Shown one piece after another: positions 1 through 5,744 of a stretch of DNA of 8,471 nucleotides (the stretch's first letter is position 1; each line of letters begins with the position of its first letter). The stretch comes from a bacterium Ga0077546 (GTDB lineage Bacteria > Cyanobacteriota > Vampirovibrionia > Obscuribacterales > Obscuribacteraceae). The notes under the pieces are model-generated. The model was not told the origin of the DNA. It did not search any database and was given only the letters and a program-made list of their open reading frames with translations. The translations under genes and the position numbers were made by a program. Location of the stretch: positions 1 through 8,471 of the forward strand of contig LNEX01000020.1 in NCBI GenBank assembly GCA_001464165.1. The letters are read 5' to 3'.

Positions 1-318
1 TTCATCCCGGGCGCCTACATCATAGACAATCGCTACTGAAACCACTGGCACCGAATGATCTTCAGAGAGCACTACTCTTAAACCATTGGCTAATTTAAAG
101 TCTTTATTGACCGGAATTAGCGGGCTCTTAATCTTTATATCAGGCTTGGCGCTTTCCGCTGGGTCGGCGGCGGAGGCTATGCTACTTGCATTCGGTGACA
201 CAATTATTGCCAGGCTCAGCAGTAGACCTATCTTTATATTGCCTCTCAGCCAGTGAGTCGAGCTAGAAGCGTTTTTATTGGCCGCTTTATCAAATGGCCA
301 ATTTTTTTTAAAGTTCAT
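1..318 (-). CDS. Secreted M16 (insulinase/pitrilysin-type) zinc peptidase, N-terminal part
   Basis: This partial gene starts at the ATG at 318-316 and is open to the left edge, giving 106 codons; an in-frame stop lies a few codons upstream. Residues 1-28 are a long, basic, Asn/Ser-rich leader, residues 29-40 are hydrophobic (GLLLSLAIIV) and ASA-AD at about 48-52 is a likely signal peptidase I site, so the protein is probably exported. Residues 74-106 (FKLANGLRVVLSEDHSVPVV, then SVAIVYDVGARDE) match the first strands of M16 domains. In that family the zinc-binding HxxEH motif follows within about 10-15 residues, so it lies just outside the window and catalytic status cannot be judged. M16 proteins of this type degrade peptides in the periplasm or outside the cell, and are often encoded as pairs. 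AAGGA about 12 bases before the ATG is a weak ribosome binding site. The gene is downstream of the 64-residue membrane protein, with a 79-base gap that has its own possible promoter. Confidence 0.85.
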   Translation of the reverse strand, partial: MNFKKNWPFDKAANKNASSSTHWLRGNIKIGLLLSLAIIVSPNASSIASAADPAESAKPDIKIKSPLIPVNKDFKLANGLRVVLSEDHSVPVVSVAIVYDVGARDE

Positions 319-374
319 TCGCAGACTTGATCCTTATCGTTACTGTTTTTGCTCTTCTTCAGTCACTTTTGTCA

Positions 375-401
375 ATTATCTTGGTTAGTATTCTTTGTCA
401 A
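375..401 (-). promoter_or_regulatory. Possible sigma-70-type promoter for the M16 peptidase gene
   Basis: Read on the minus strand there is a perfect TTGACA at 401-396, a 15-base spacer and GATAAT (5 of 6 to consensus) at 380-375. The spacer is about 2 bases shorter than ideal. The -35 overlaps the stop codon of the small membrane protein gene, and the M16 start is 57 bases after the -10. A second TTGACA at 375-370 belongs to a direct repeat and has no good -10 after it. Seen only as a consensus match. Confidence 0.3.
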
Positions 402-592
402 TCATCTTCGTCATCGTCTGTGCCGAGCAACACGCTGGACCAGAATATAGAAACCACTAAGAGTGACAAAATTCCAGCCCCAACGCAGACTTTCTCTGGT
501 GCACCATAACGGTGTAGCATCAAATATGATGAAAGGCCTAGAACTAGACCCAACAGCGCCACTACATGATTAAGTGAGAAGCTGCGTAGCAT
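398..592 (-). CDS. Small two-helix membrane protein with acidic C-terminal tail, unknown function
   Basis: A 64-residue protein that I do not recognise. Residues about 9-26 (HVVALLGLVLGLSSYLML) and about 35-56 (VCVGAGILSLLVVSIFWSSV) are hydrophobic and long enough to span the membrane. They are joined by a short basic loop HRYGAPEK, and the protein ends in TDDDEDD. By the positive-inside rule the basic loop would be cytoplasmic and the acidic tail outside, but the N-terminal arginine weakens this. Support for a real gene: a purine-rich ribosome binding site (GGAAGAG about 8 bases before the ATG), same strand and 57 bases from the end of mtnP, and two coherent membrane segments. A 60-residue open frame on the other strand at 327-509 covers part of it and also has a hydrophobic start, but has no such support. 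Transcription is probably from mtnP into this gene and perhaps on into the M16 peptidase gene. Confidence 0.65.
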   Translation of the reverse strand: MLRSFSLNHVVALLGLVLGLSSYLMLHRYGAPEKVCVGAGILSLLVVSIFWSSVLLGTDDDEDD

Positions 593-597
593 TTTAC

Positions 598-702
598 TTA
601 CTCTTCCTCTTCCTGTGCTTTGCCTTGGGGTGTTGGGCTTTGTTGTGTTTTAACCGCGGGCTGATTTGAGGGTGTCGGCACAAGTGCATTTTGCTCTGTC
701 AT
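598..702 (-). CDS. Possible 34-residue ORF overlapping the 3' end of mtnP
   Basis: In the minus-strand frame offset from mtnP, an ATG at 702-700 opens a 34-codon frame ending in TAA at 600-598, six bases before the small membrane protein start. The product is hydrophilic: MTEQNALVPTPSNQPAV, then a Gln/Pro/Thr-rich stretch and QEEEE. The first half overlaps the end of mtnP. No ribosome binding site is visible, and the final Glu codons are simply the purine-rich ribosome binding region of the next gene. It may be a short translationally coupled peptide, but chance is the better explanation at present. Confidence 0.15.
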   Translation of the reverse strand: MTEQNALVPTPSNQPAVKTQQSPTPQGKAQEEEE

Positions 703-1486
703 TAGGAATGGTTTCAATTAAGTTGACTAACAGTGATTGCAGCTTCGTGATATTGGCAGCAAAGACTTTCATCACTTCAGCATGTGAAACTGGCTCAACG
801 TTTGCAGTTACTCCACTATCATAGTCTGTAATCAGTGAAACATTGACAACACACATTGAAAGTTCTTTTGCCAAGTATGCTTCAGGATACTGGGTCATGT
901 TGATAACTTCCCAGCCCATCTTGTTAAACCAAGCCGACTCGGCTTTGGTTGAGAAACGAGGGCCTTGAATCACTACCACTGTGCCACTAGGGTGCATGGT
1001 GATGCCCGCTTTCTCGCCAGCCTTGACCGCTAGTTCGCGCAGCTGGGGGCAGTAACATTCGGCTGGTGAAACGTGGGTGGTGATTGGTCCGTCGTAGAAA
1101 GTGTCTGCCCGACCAGAGGTGCGGTCTATGAACTGGTCACAAACTACAAATTCTCCTGGTTTGACATGGGCTTGCAGTGAGCCTGCGGCACAAGGGGAGA
1201 CTAGTCTAGTCACGCCTAGTGACTTCATAGCCCATAGATTGGCTCTAAATGGAACTTTGTGCGGAGGAATAGTGTGCTTCTCACCGTGGCGCGGCATGAA
1301 AGCAACGCGTTTTCCACCCATGGTGCCAATGGCAACAGCAGCAGAAGGCGGTCCGTAAGGTGTTTCTATCAATTTCTCTTCGTATTTGTCAAAGAGTTTA
1401 TAGAAGCCGGATCCGCCAAATATGCCTATGTCTGCTAGAGAAGCATCTGCTAAATCGGCTGAGCTTGAAGGTGATTTTGTTGCCAT
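650..1486 (-). CDS. mtnP: S-methyl-5'-thioadenosine phosphorylase
   Basis: This 278-residue protein splits 5'-methylthioadenosine with phosphate into adenine and 5-methylthioribose-1-phosphate, the entry step to methionine and adenine salvage after polyamine synthesis. It belongs to the PNP/MTAP phosphorylase family 2. Visible motifs are GIFGGSGFY (21-29, phosphate loop), RHGEKH (66-71), the NMTQYPEAYLAKE substrate block (196-208) and TDYD (220-223). The two Asp residues of DYD (221, 223) are those that favour 6-aminopurines, which supports MTAP over a guanosine/inosine phosphorylase. CTC at 267-269 near the C terminus is like the CxC described in thermophilic archaeal MTAP II. The first ~19 residues are a Ser/Ala/Asp-rich extension before the conserved core. 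The ATG at 1486-1484 has GAGA about 7 bases upstream. Length fits the family (usually 260-290). It heads the minus-strand group with the small membrane protein and the M16 peptidase; no other methionine-salvage gene is in view. Confidence 0.93.
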   Translation of the reverse strand: MATKSPSSSADLADASLADIGIFGGSGFYKLFDKYEEKLIETPYGPPSAAVAIGTMGGKRVAFMPRHGEKHTIPPHKVPFRANLWAMKSLGVTRLVSPCAAGSLQAHVKPGEFVVCDQFIDRTSGRADTFYDGPITTHVSPAECYCPQLRELAVKAGEKAGITMHPSGTVVVIQGPRFSTKAESAWFNKMGWEVINMTQYPEAYLAKELSMCVVNVSLITDYDSGVTANVEPVSHAEVMKVFAANITKLQSLLVNLIETIPNDRAKCTCADTLKSARG

Positions 1487-1637
1487 TAGATTCTCGTGTG
1501 TGTGTTGACTAATTCTTTGCTAGGCCAGTCTTCGGGAAGTTTAAATGAAGATGGCCTTGATCGTAGCACTAACCTGACCAATGCCCAATTAGCATTTCGC
1601 TGCTGCACTTTTCTCTGGATTTGCATTGGACAAGTCA

Positions 1638-1671
1638 TAGACGGACCAGAAAAAATTCTTGAAACCGTCTA
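1638..1671. repeat. Inverted repeat in the mtnP/ctpA divergent spacer
   Basis: TAGACGG at 1638-1644 is matched by its exact reverse complement CCGTCTA at 1665-1671, with a 20-base A/T-rich loop between. It lies in the 254-bp spacer 1487-1740, which holds the control signals of both divergent genes. No T-run follows, so it is not an intrinsic terminator; the spacing suits a dimeric regulator or a weak RNA hairpin. No convincing -35/-10 pair was found in the spacer: TATAAA at 1690-1695 is a lone -10-like match on the plus strand. Confidence 0.25.
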
Positions 1672-1749
1672 GAACCTGGCGTGACTGGGTATAAAGGGCT
1701 TGTCAAGGTAGTGATTTCGTTTCGAAAGTAAGTCGGGGTCTTGTTTTAT

Positions 1750-3093
1750 ATGTTATGGAAACACCTTCTAGCACTCCCAGTTGCTCTATCACTGGCTTTA
1801 GGCGGCTCCGGACTACTAGGTGGTCAAACTCAAAATACTTATCTTGCTTCCCTTCCTGACAAAGAACGCTTGGCCCACAACATTGCCTTAGTTCCGTCCA
1901 TTCGTCCTGACGGTCTCTATCATCGGGTTTGGCGGCTGATCAAAGAAGATTATTATGAACCTAGTTTTACTGGTCAATCATGGGACCGCTGGGAGCACCG
2001 CTATGACGGCAAGTTGAAAACTCTTGAAGATGCACACAAAGCTATCGAGACCATGTTGGCTAGCTTGGGTGATCGGTATACTCGTTTCTTAGATAGAGAT
2101 GCTTTTGACGATGAAAAGTCGCAAATTGATGCCAAGCTTTTTGGAATTGGCGTGCAGATTGGCCTTGATCCCGAAAGTCATAAAGTAATTGTCATTACCC
2201 CAATTGAAGATACGCCAGCTTATCGAGCCGGTATTCTTGCCTCTGACGAAATTACAGAGATTGACGGCAAAAGTACTAAGGGCTTTAACGTTGAGGATGC
2301 TGCTAAGCATATTCGCGGACAAATCAACACGCCTGTCAATCTTGTCTTAACCCGAAGTGGTAAGCGAGTTAAGGTAAAAGTGGTGCGTGCCGAAATTGCA
2401 ATAAAAGCGATTCCGACTGCCAAGATGCTTGACTCTGAAGTAGGTTACATTAGACTCTCTAGTTTTATTTCACAGCAAGCCAATCGTGAAATGAAGGAGG
2501 CCATTGCTAAGCTCTCTGGTGCCAAAGGAATTGTGCTTGACTTGCGTGACAATCCTGGTGGCCTCTTGACCAATGCTATCGATATTTCAAATATGTTTCT
2601 TGATTCTGGAAATATACTATCGACGGTCGACCGCGATGGTTATAAAACACCGGCCCAATCTGATGGGCACCCTATTTGCATGAAACCCTTAGCGCTACTG
2701 ATCAATAAAGGCAGCGCTTCTGCTTCTGAGATTACATCTGGAGCCTTGCATGATAATAATCGTGCCATTCTTGTTGGTCAGAGAACCTTTGGTAAGGGAC
2801 TTGTACAAGGTATTAACCGCCTCGAAGATGGCAGCGGTGTCAATGTCACCATTGCCAAATATCTCACACCAAGCGACACTGATATCCACAAAAAAGGAAT
2901 TTCACCTGACCTTGCTATCGAACTTTCGGAGCAAGACTTGAAAGATAAAAAAGGCCCTTGGTGGCAAGAAAAACCAACAGCCGGTGTTCATAGGGCCCCA
3001 GAGGATGGTAAAGACGTACAGCTAAAAGCCGCACTAGAAGCTGTGCATAAGCGTATTCAAGATGCCGACCATTTGGCTGCACATGTAAGATAA
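1750..3093 (+). CDS. ctpA: C-terminal processing peptidase, S41A family, exported
   Basis: This is a PDZ-containing serine protease that clips proteins near their C termini outside the cytoplasmic membrane. Numbered from the ATG at 1750 it has 447 residues: a basic/hydrophobic signal segment (about 1-26, MLWKHLLALPVALSLALGG), an N-terminal helical part, a PDZ domain (about 128-212, with the GIGVQI peptide-binding loop) and the S41 core. Ser324 in GSASASE and Lys349 in TFGKG form the Ser/Lys dyad, spaced 25 residues as in E. coli Tsp, and Gln353 is at the Tsp Gln position. LRDNPGG is at 265-271. The TGQSW block and MLASLGDRYTRFL before the PDZ resemble cyanobacterial and plastid CtpA. A charged tail of about 50 residues follows the core. 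A TTG at 1741 is an in-frame alternative start, but GGGG at 1735-1738 is only 2 bases from it and 11 from the ATG, so ATG is preferred. The gene is 80 bases upstream of the BioD-like gene. Confidence 0.93.
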   Translation: MLWKHLLALPVALSLALGGSGLLGGQTQNTYLASLPDKERLAHNIALVPSIRPDGLYHRVWRLIKEDYYEPSFTGQSWDRWEHRYDGKLKTLEDAHKAIETMLASLGDRYTRFLDRDAFDDEKSQIDAKLFGIGVQIGLDPESHKVIVITPIEDTPAYRAGILASDEITEIDGKSTKGFNVEDAAKHIRGQINTPVNLVLTRSGKRVKVKVVRAEIAIKAIPTAKMLDSEVGYIRLSSFISQQANREMKEAIAKLSGAKGIVLDLRDNPGGLLTNAIDISNMFLDSGNILSTVDRDGYKTPAQSDGHPICMKPLALLINKGSASASEITSGALHDNNRAILVGQRTFGKGLVQGINRLEDGSGVNVTIAKYLTPSDTDIHKKGISPDLAIELSEQDLKDKKGPWWQEKPTAGVHRAPEDGKDVQLKAALEAVHKRIQDADHLAAHVR

Positions 3094-3144
3094 TAATTTG
3101 AATTTCTCTTCTCTCTTTGTGAACTATTGCAGTCAAATTGATAT

Positions 3145-3162
3145 TCTTGTGGTTCCACAAGA
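3145..3162. repeat. Perfect palindrome just upstream of the BioD-like gene
   Basis: TCTTGTGG at 3145-3152 and its exact reverse complement CCACAAGA at 3155-3162 flank a 2-base TT centre. The element ends 11 bases before the ATG at 3174, in the 80-bp gap after ctpA. A T-rich tract is missing on either side, which argues against an intrinsic terminator. It may be an operator for a dimeric repressor, or in RNA a hairpin (shorter stem with a larger loop) beside the ribosome binding region of the BioD-like gene. It does not resemble the BirA or BioR operators as I remember them. Confidence 0.4.
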
Positions 3163-3173
3163 TGGGTTGATTT

Positions 3174-3923
3174 ATGCCAACCGGAACTCTAGCTCAAAAA
3201 GGCCTCACTATCATTGGTACTGAGGCCGGTTGCGGTAAAACAGTCTTTATGACGGGCTTGTCTGCGCTTTTGCGTCAACAAGGTGTTGATGTGCGGGCGG
3301 TTAAACCGATAGTTCTTGGTACTAAAGAGCGGGCTGAGTCTGAGATCTCATTTATTTGCTCAATCAGCGGTACTCCGCGCAATTATCCAGCTTCTATCAT
3401 TTCATCTGCTAAAAATCTATCTGAAGCCCAATGGGCGCAGTCTCTGTCGGTAGGCCACGAATCCAGCCGCTTTAGCTTTGTCGAGACCCCTGGTGGTTGT
3501 GCTTCGCCAATGAGTTTTGAGCAGAACAATGTTGGTACCTTGGCCCATTCATGGAAAGACACTAGAGATTTCGCTCGGGAGCTTGGCTATCCGTGCATAA
3601 TTGTGGCGCACCATAACCAGGAAGCAATTGAAAAGTTGGTTTTGGCATATAGCTATATGCAAGAGCTGCCAATCACTGGCCTGGTAACGGTAGAGACCCA
3701 GGCCAACGAAGGAAAGGTGCTAGAGAGTAAGTTAACTCGAACTGAAGTGGCATTGCTGCTGGCTTCGCGTACCAAGGCTCCTTATCTGGGATGCCTTAAG
3801 TTTAGCCCGTCTATCTCAGTGCCCCGAGTCAATCAGGGTAATTTGATCAAAGTGATATCTGAAGGGGTTGATCTCTTGCTCATTCTCAAATCTTTGAATT
3901 TAGCTGTCAAATTGAATGAGTAA
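3174..3923 (+). CDS. BioD-like (dethiobiotin synthetase family) P-loop protein
   Basis: This 249-residue protein has the architecture of dethiobiotin synthetase: strand 1 with a Walker A GTEAGCGKT (15-23; Lys22), the KP motif after strand 2 (Lys44-Pro45, as in BioD's KPV) and VETPGG at 103-108 in place of BioD's VEGAGG. Glu104, the metal ligand in BioD, is kept. ITGLVTV (167-173) sits where BioD has the hydrophobic strand before the nucleotide base loop. BioD makes dethiobiotin from 7,8-diaminopelargonate, CO2 and ATP. Here the serine after KPV in E. coli BioD is not conserved (KPIVLG), GA is replaced by TP in the GAGG loop, and no bioA, bioB or bioF lies alongside, so the substrate is uncertain. 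Alternatives are a BioD-like regulatory ATPase, as found in some phosphotransacetylases, or a partner-binding P-loop protein. No membrane segment is seen. The ATG at 3174 follows a weak GATGGG; a perfect palindrome lies just before it. The stop is one base from the end of the convergent kinase gene. Confidence 0.7.
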   Translation: MPTGTLAQKGLTIIGTEAGCGKTVFMTGLSALLRQQGVDVRAVKPIVLGTKERAESEISFICSISGTPRNYPASIISSAKNLSEAQWAQSLSVGHESSRFSFVETPGGCASPMSFEQNNVGTLAHSWKDTRDFARELGYPCIIVAHHNQEAIEKLVLAYSYMQELPITGLVTVETQANEGKVLESKLTRTEVALLLASRTKAPYLGCLKFSPSISVPRVNQGNLIKVISEGVDLLLILKSLNLAVKLNE

Positions 3924-3924
3924 G

Positions 3925-5553
3925 CTAGCGGCCACCAAACTCGCGATAGAAACTATTTGGGTCGTTATGCCTTAACCGTCTCAAAGGTTTAATTTCTTGA
4001 ATAACTTCTCGTCCTGTGTGGCGAAGGATGTCACGCAGGGTGCGGTTTCTTCTTGGCGCCGCTGTCTGAGTCGTTGAGCTAGCTTTCTTCTTTGCCGGTT
4101 TCACGGGCTTTTTCACAGCTCTCTTTATGGTCTTAGTTGGCTTGCTGGAATCTGTCTGGTCTTTGGGATTATTGATCGAACTCTCAACAGGTATTCTTGT
4201 AGTTGGCGTTGCAGAAAAGTTTGGAGCAGTTCTAGGGCCAGCGGTAGACTCACCGCCTGTAGTATTAGTATTAGTATTAGTATTAGTACTAGATTTAGAA
4301 TTGGCACCAGAATCTATATTGCTCTTAGCTGGAGTGCTTGTCCTTGTATTCTTCTGATTTTGGTAGAAGTAAAATATGCCTGCTGCTAGGGCGCCAACTA
4401 TGAGCAGAAAAGAAAGAACCACCCATAGCATTTGCTTTGCTCCAGCAGGAATTGGGCTGACTACTTTCGAGATTTCTTTTGATTCCCTTGGAAACCCGGT
4501 GGCAGATAAAATAGCATTGCTTGGCGACACTGGTTCTCTCTCTTGGTGCCTGCTCCGTTCAGTTCCCGTAATTTCAGACTTAGTATTCGTATATTTGCTG
4601 GTCACAGATTCATTTGGTGCGCCAACTGCGGCTACTTTCTCATAGGTGAGTGTTGCTTCTGATTCTAGGCGGTTGGGATAGCTTTTGAGAAGTTCAGTTC
4701 TCAATTCTTGCATTGAGGCGAAGCGCTCGTCTGGTTGCTTCTGTAGGCACTTCAAAACAAGCGCTTCAAGTTTCTCTGGTAAATTTAGTCCGGGAGCAAT
4801 GCTCTCAAATGAGGGTGGGTACTCAGATAGTTTGCGCGCTATGGTCTCTGGAAAACTGGCGCCGCGATGAGGTACTTCACCGGTTAGGCAGCGAAACATT
4901 ACTACCCCGAGGCTGTAAATATCCGAGCGGTTGTCAACCATTCCGCCTGTACACTGCTCTGGGCTCATGTAAAAAGGAGAGCCCCAAATCTCACCTGATT
5001 TAGTTAATTGCTGTACTTCCGATGTTAGTTTGACGATGCCAAAATCGAGTATCTTTGCGAACTCGAACTGTTCTCTTATACCAATCATGATGTTGAGTGG
5101 CTTGAGGTCACGGTGGATGATACCTTGACTGTGTGCGTAACTCATTGCCTCGCAAATTTGTACGAAAATCTGCAGGGCACGGACGGTCTCTAGCCGCTTG
5201 TCTTGATCTAAAATTGTCTGGAGAGATTTGCCCTCAACTAGCTCTAGAACTAGGTATGGCTCGCGCTTTTCTGTAAATCCAAAATCGAAAGTTGTAACTA
5301 TGCCAGGGTGGTTTAACAGCCCCAAGGCCTTGGCTTCACGGCCAAGCCTTTGGACGGCAGTGGCATCAGTGGCAATTTCTACCGGTAAGAATTTGATGGC
5401 TACGTCACGGCCAATGGTTTCTTGACTGGCCCTGAAAACATTGCCCATGCCACCGACGCCAAGCACCCCAGTGATGACATAGGCGTGACCAACTCTAGTG
5501 CCGATGAGATCGGCAGCTGTTGCTTGTTTAACTGTAAATTCTTGGGGATCCAA
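3925..5553 (-). CDS. Transmembrane serine/threonine protein kinase (Hanks type)
   Basis: This 542-residue protein has an N-terminal kinase domain at about 25-285. Expected catalytic elements are all visible: Gly-rich loop GVGGMGNV (32-39), VAIK Lys54, helix-C Glu73, HRDLKPLNIM (His147, Arg148, Asp149, Asn154), DFG (170-172) and the MSPEQ activation-segment end (196-200). It should be active, and as an RD kinase it is likely controlled by activation-loop phosphorylation. A Ser/Thr-rich linker is followed by a single membrane helix (about 375-397, MLWVVLSFLLIVGALAAG), so the remaining 145 residues should be outside the membrane. That part has a TNTNTNTNT run, a Lys/Pro/Arg-rich stretch (471-507, including KRAVKKPVKPAKKK) and a short basic C-terminal segment; no PASTA or other sensor domain is recognised. 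The start must be the TTG at 5553-5551: an in-frame TGA is six codons upstream and the next ATG is inside the Gly-rich loop. The ribosome binding site is weak. Target proteins are unknown, and no phosphatase gene is adjacent. Confidence 0.92.
   Translation of the reverse strand: MDPQEFTVKQATAADLIGTRVGHAYVITGVLGVGGMGNVFRASQETIGRDVAIKFLPVEIATDATAVQRLGREAKALGLLNHPGIVTTFDFGFTEKREPYLVLELVEGKSLQTILDQDKRLETVRALQIFVQICEAMSYAHSQGIIHRDLKPLNIMIGIREQFEFAKILDFGIVKLTSEVQQLTKSGEIWGSPFYMSPEQCTGGMVDNRSDIYSLGVVMFRCLTGEVPHRGASFPETIARKLSEYPPSFESIAPGLNLPEKLEALVLKCLQKQPDERFASMQELRTELLKSYPNRLESEATLTYEKVAAVGAPNESVTSKYTNTKSEITGTERSRHQEREPVSPSNAILSATGFPRESKEISKVVSPIPAGAKQMLWVVLSFLLIVGALAAGIFYFYQNQKNTRTSTPAKSNIDSGANSKSSTNTNTNTNTTGGESTAGPRTAPNFSATPTTRIPVESSINNPKDQTDSSKPTKTIKRAVKKPVKPAKKKASSTTQTAAPRRNRTLRDILRHTGREVIQEIKPLRRLRHNDPNSFYREFGGR
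4261..4290 (+). repeat. Hexanucleotide tandem repeat within the kinase gene
   Basis: Five tandem AGTATT units on the plus strand, four perfect and the last AGTACT, encode alternating Asn-Thr pairs (residues about 422-431) in the extracellular linker of the kinase. A six-base unit cannot shift the frame, so gain or loss of units would change the linker length by two residues at a time. Confidence 0.8.
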
Positions 5554-5642
5554 TTGTCTACTTCAGTTATTTGCTTCAGTTCGTTGCTGCCGATGTTTAA
5601 TTTTAATGCTCCAGCCTTATTCTAGCCTTTCCTTTCACAGTT

Positions 5643-5702
5643 TTGGGGTTGAGCTTGAGCCAACTATAAAACATATATATCGTAGGACCAATTCTGAGGC
5701 AA
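5643..5702. promoter_or_regulatory. Possible overlapping divergent promoters, kinase and PPDK regulatory protein
   Basis: In the 191-bp spacer between the two divergent genes an A/T-rich core at 5664-5680 carries possible -10 boxes for both strands. Plus strand: TTGGGG (5643-5648), 16-base spacer, TATAAA (5665-5670); a tandem TTGAGC pair at 5649-5660 lies inside. Minus strand: TTGCCT (5702-5697), 17-base spacer, TATATA (5679-5674). These are partial consensus matches only, but the geometry suits shared regulation of the kinase and the PPDK pair. Confidence 0.3.
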
Positions 5703-5744
5703 AATGTGCTACTTATTTAGCGTCAGCACCGCCGTGAGTGAGAA

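Noticed and set aside
327..509. Plus-strand 60-residue frame with a hydrophobic N terminus
   Set aside because: It lies opposite the better supported 64-residue gene and the spacer before the M16 gene, has no good ribosome binding site, and its Ser-rich part mirrors the Asp/Glu codons of the opposite gene.
1101..1358. Plus-strand 85-residue frame opposite mtnP
   Set aside because: It lies wholly inside the strongly conserved mtnP coding sequence and has no family features.
3145..3162. Palindrome as an intrinsic terminator of ctpA
   Set aside because: There is no T-run after either arm and the strict loop is only two bases; TTGATTT before the BioD-like start is not a terminator tract.
4261..4290. 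Hexanucleotide repeat as a CRISPR-like or phase-switch element
   Set aside because: The units are six bases without spacers and preserve the reading frame, so neither CRISPR nor on/off phase variation applies.
4125..4307. Minus-strand frame with an Ile/Leu repeat
   Set aside because: Out-of-frame reading of the same repeat inside the kinase gene.
4127..4357. Plus-strand frame rich in Leu-Val repeats, seemingly a membrane protein
   Set aside because: It is the complement of the kinase linker; the VLVLVLVL run is only the hexanucleotide repeat read in another frame.
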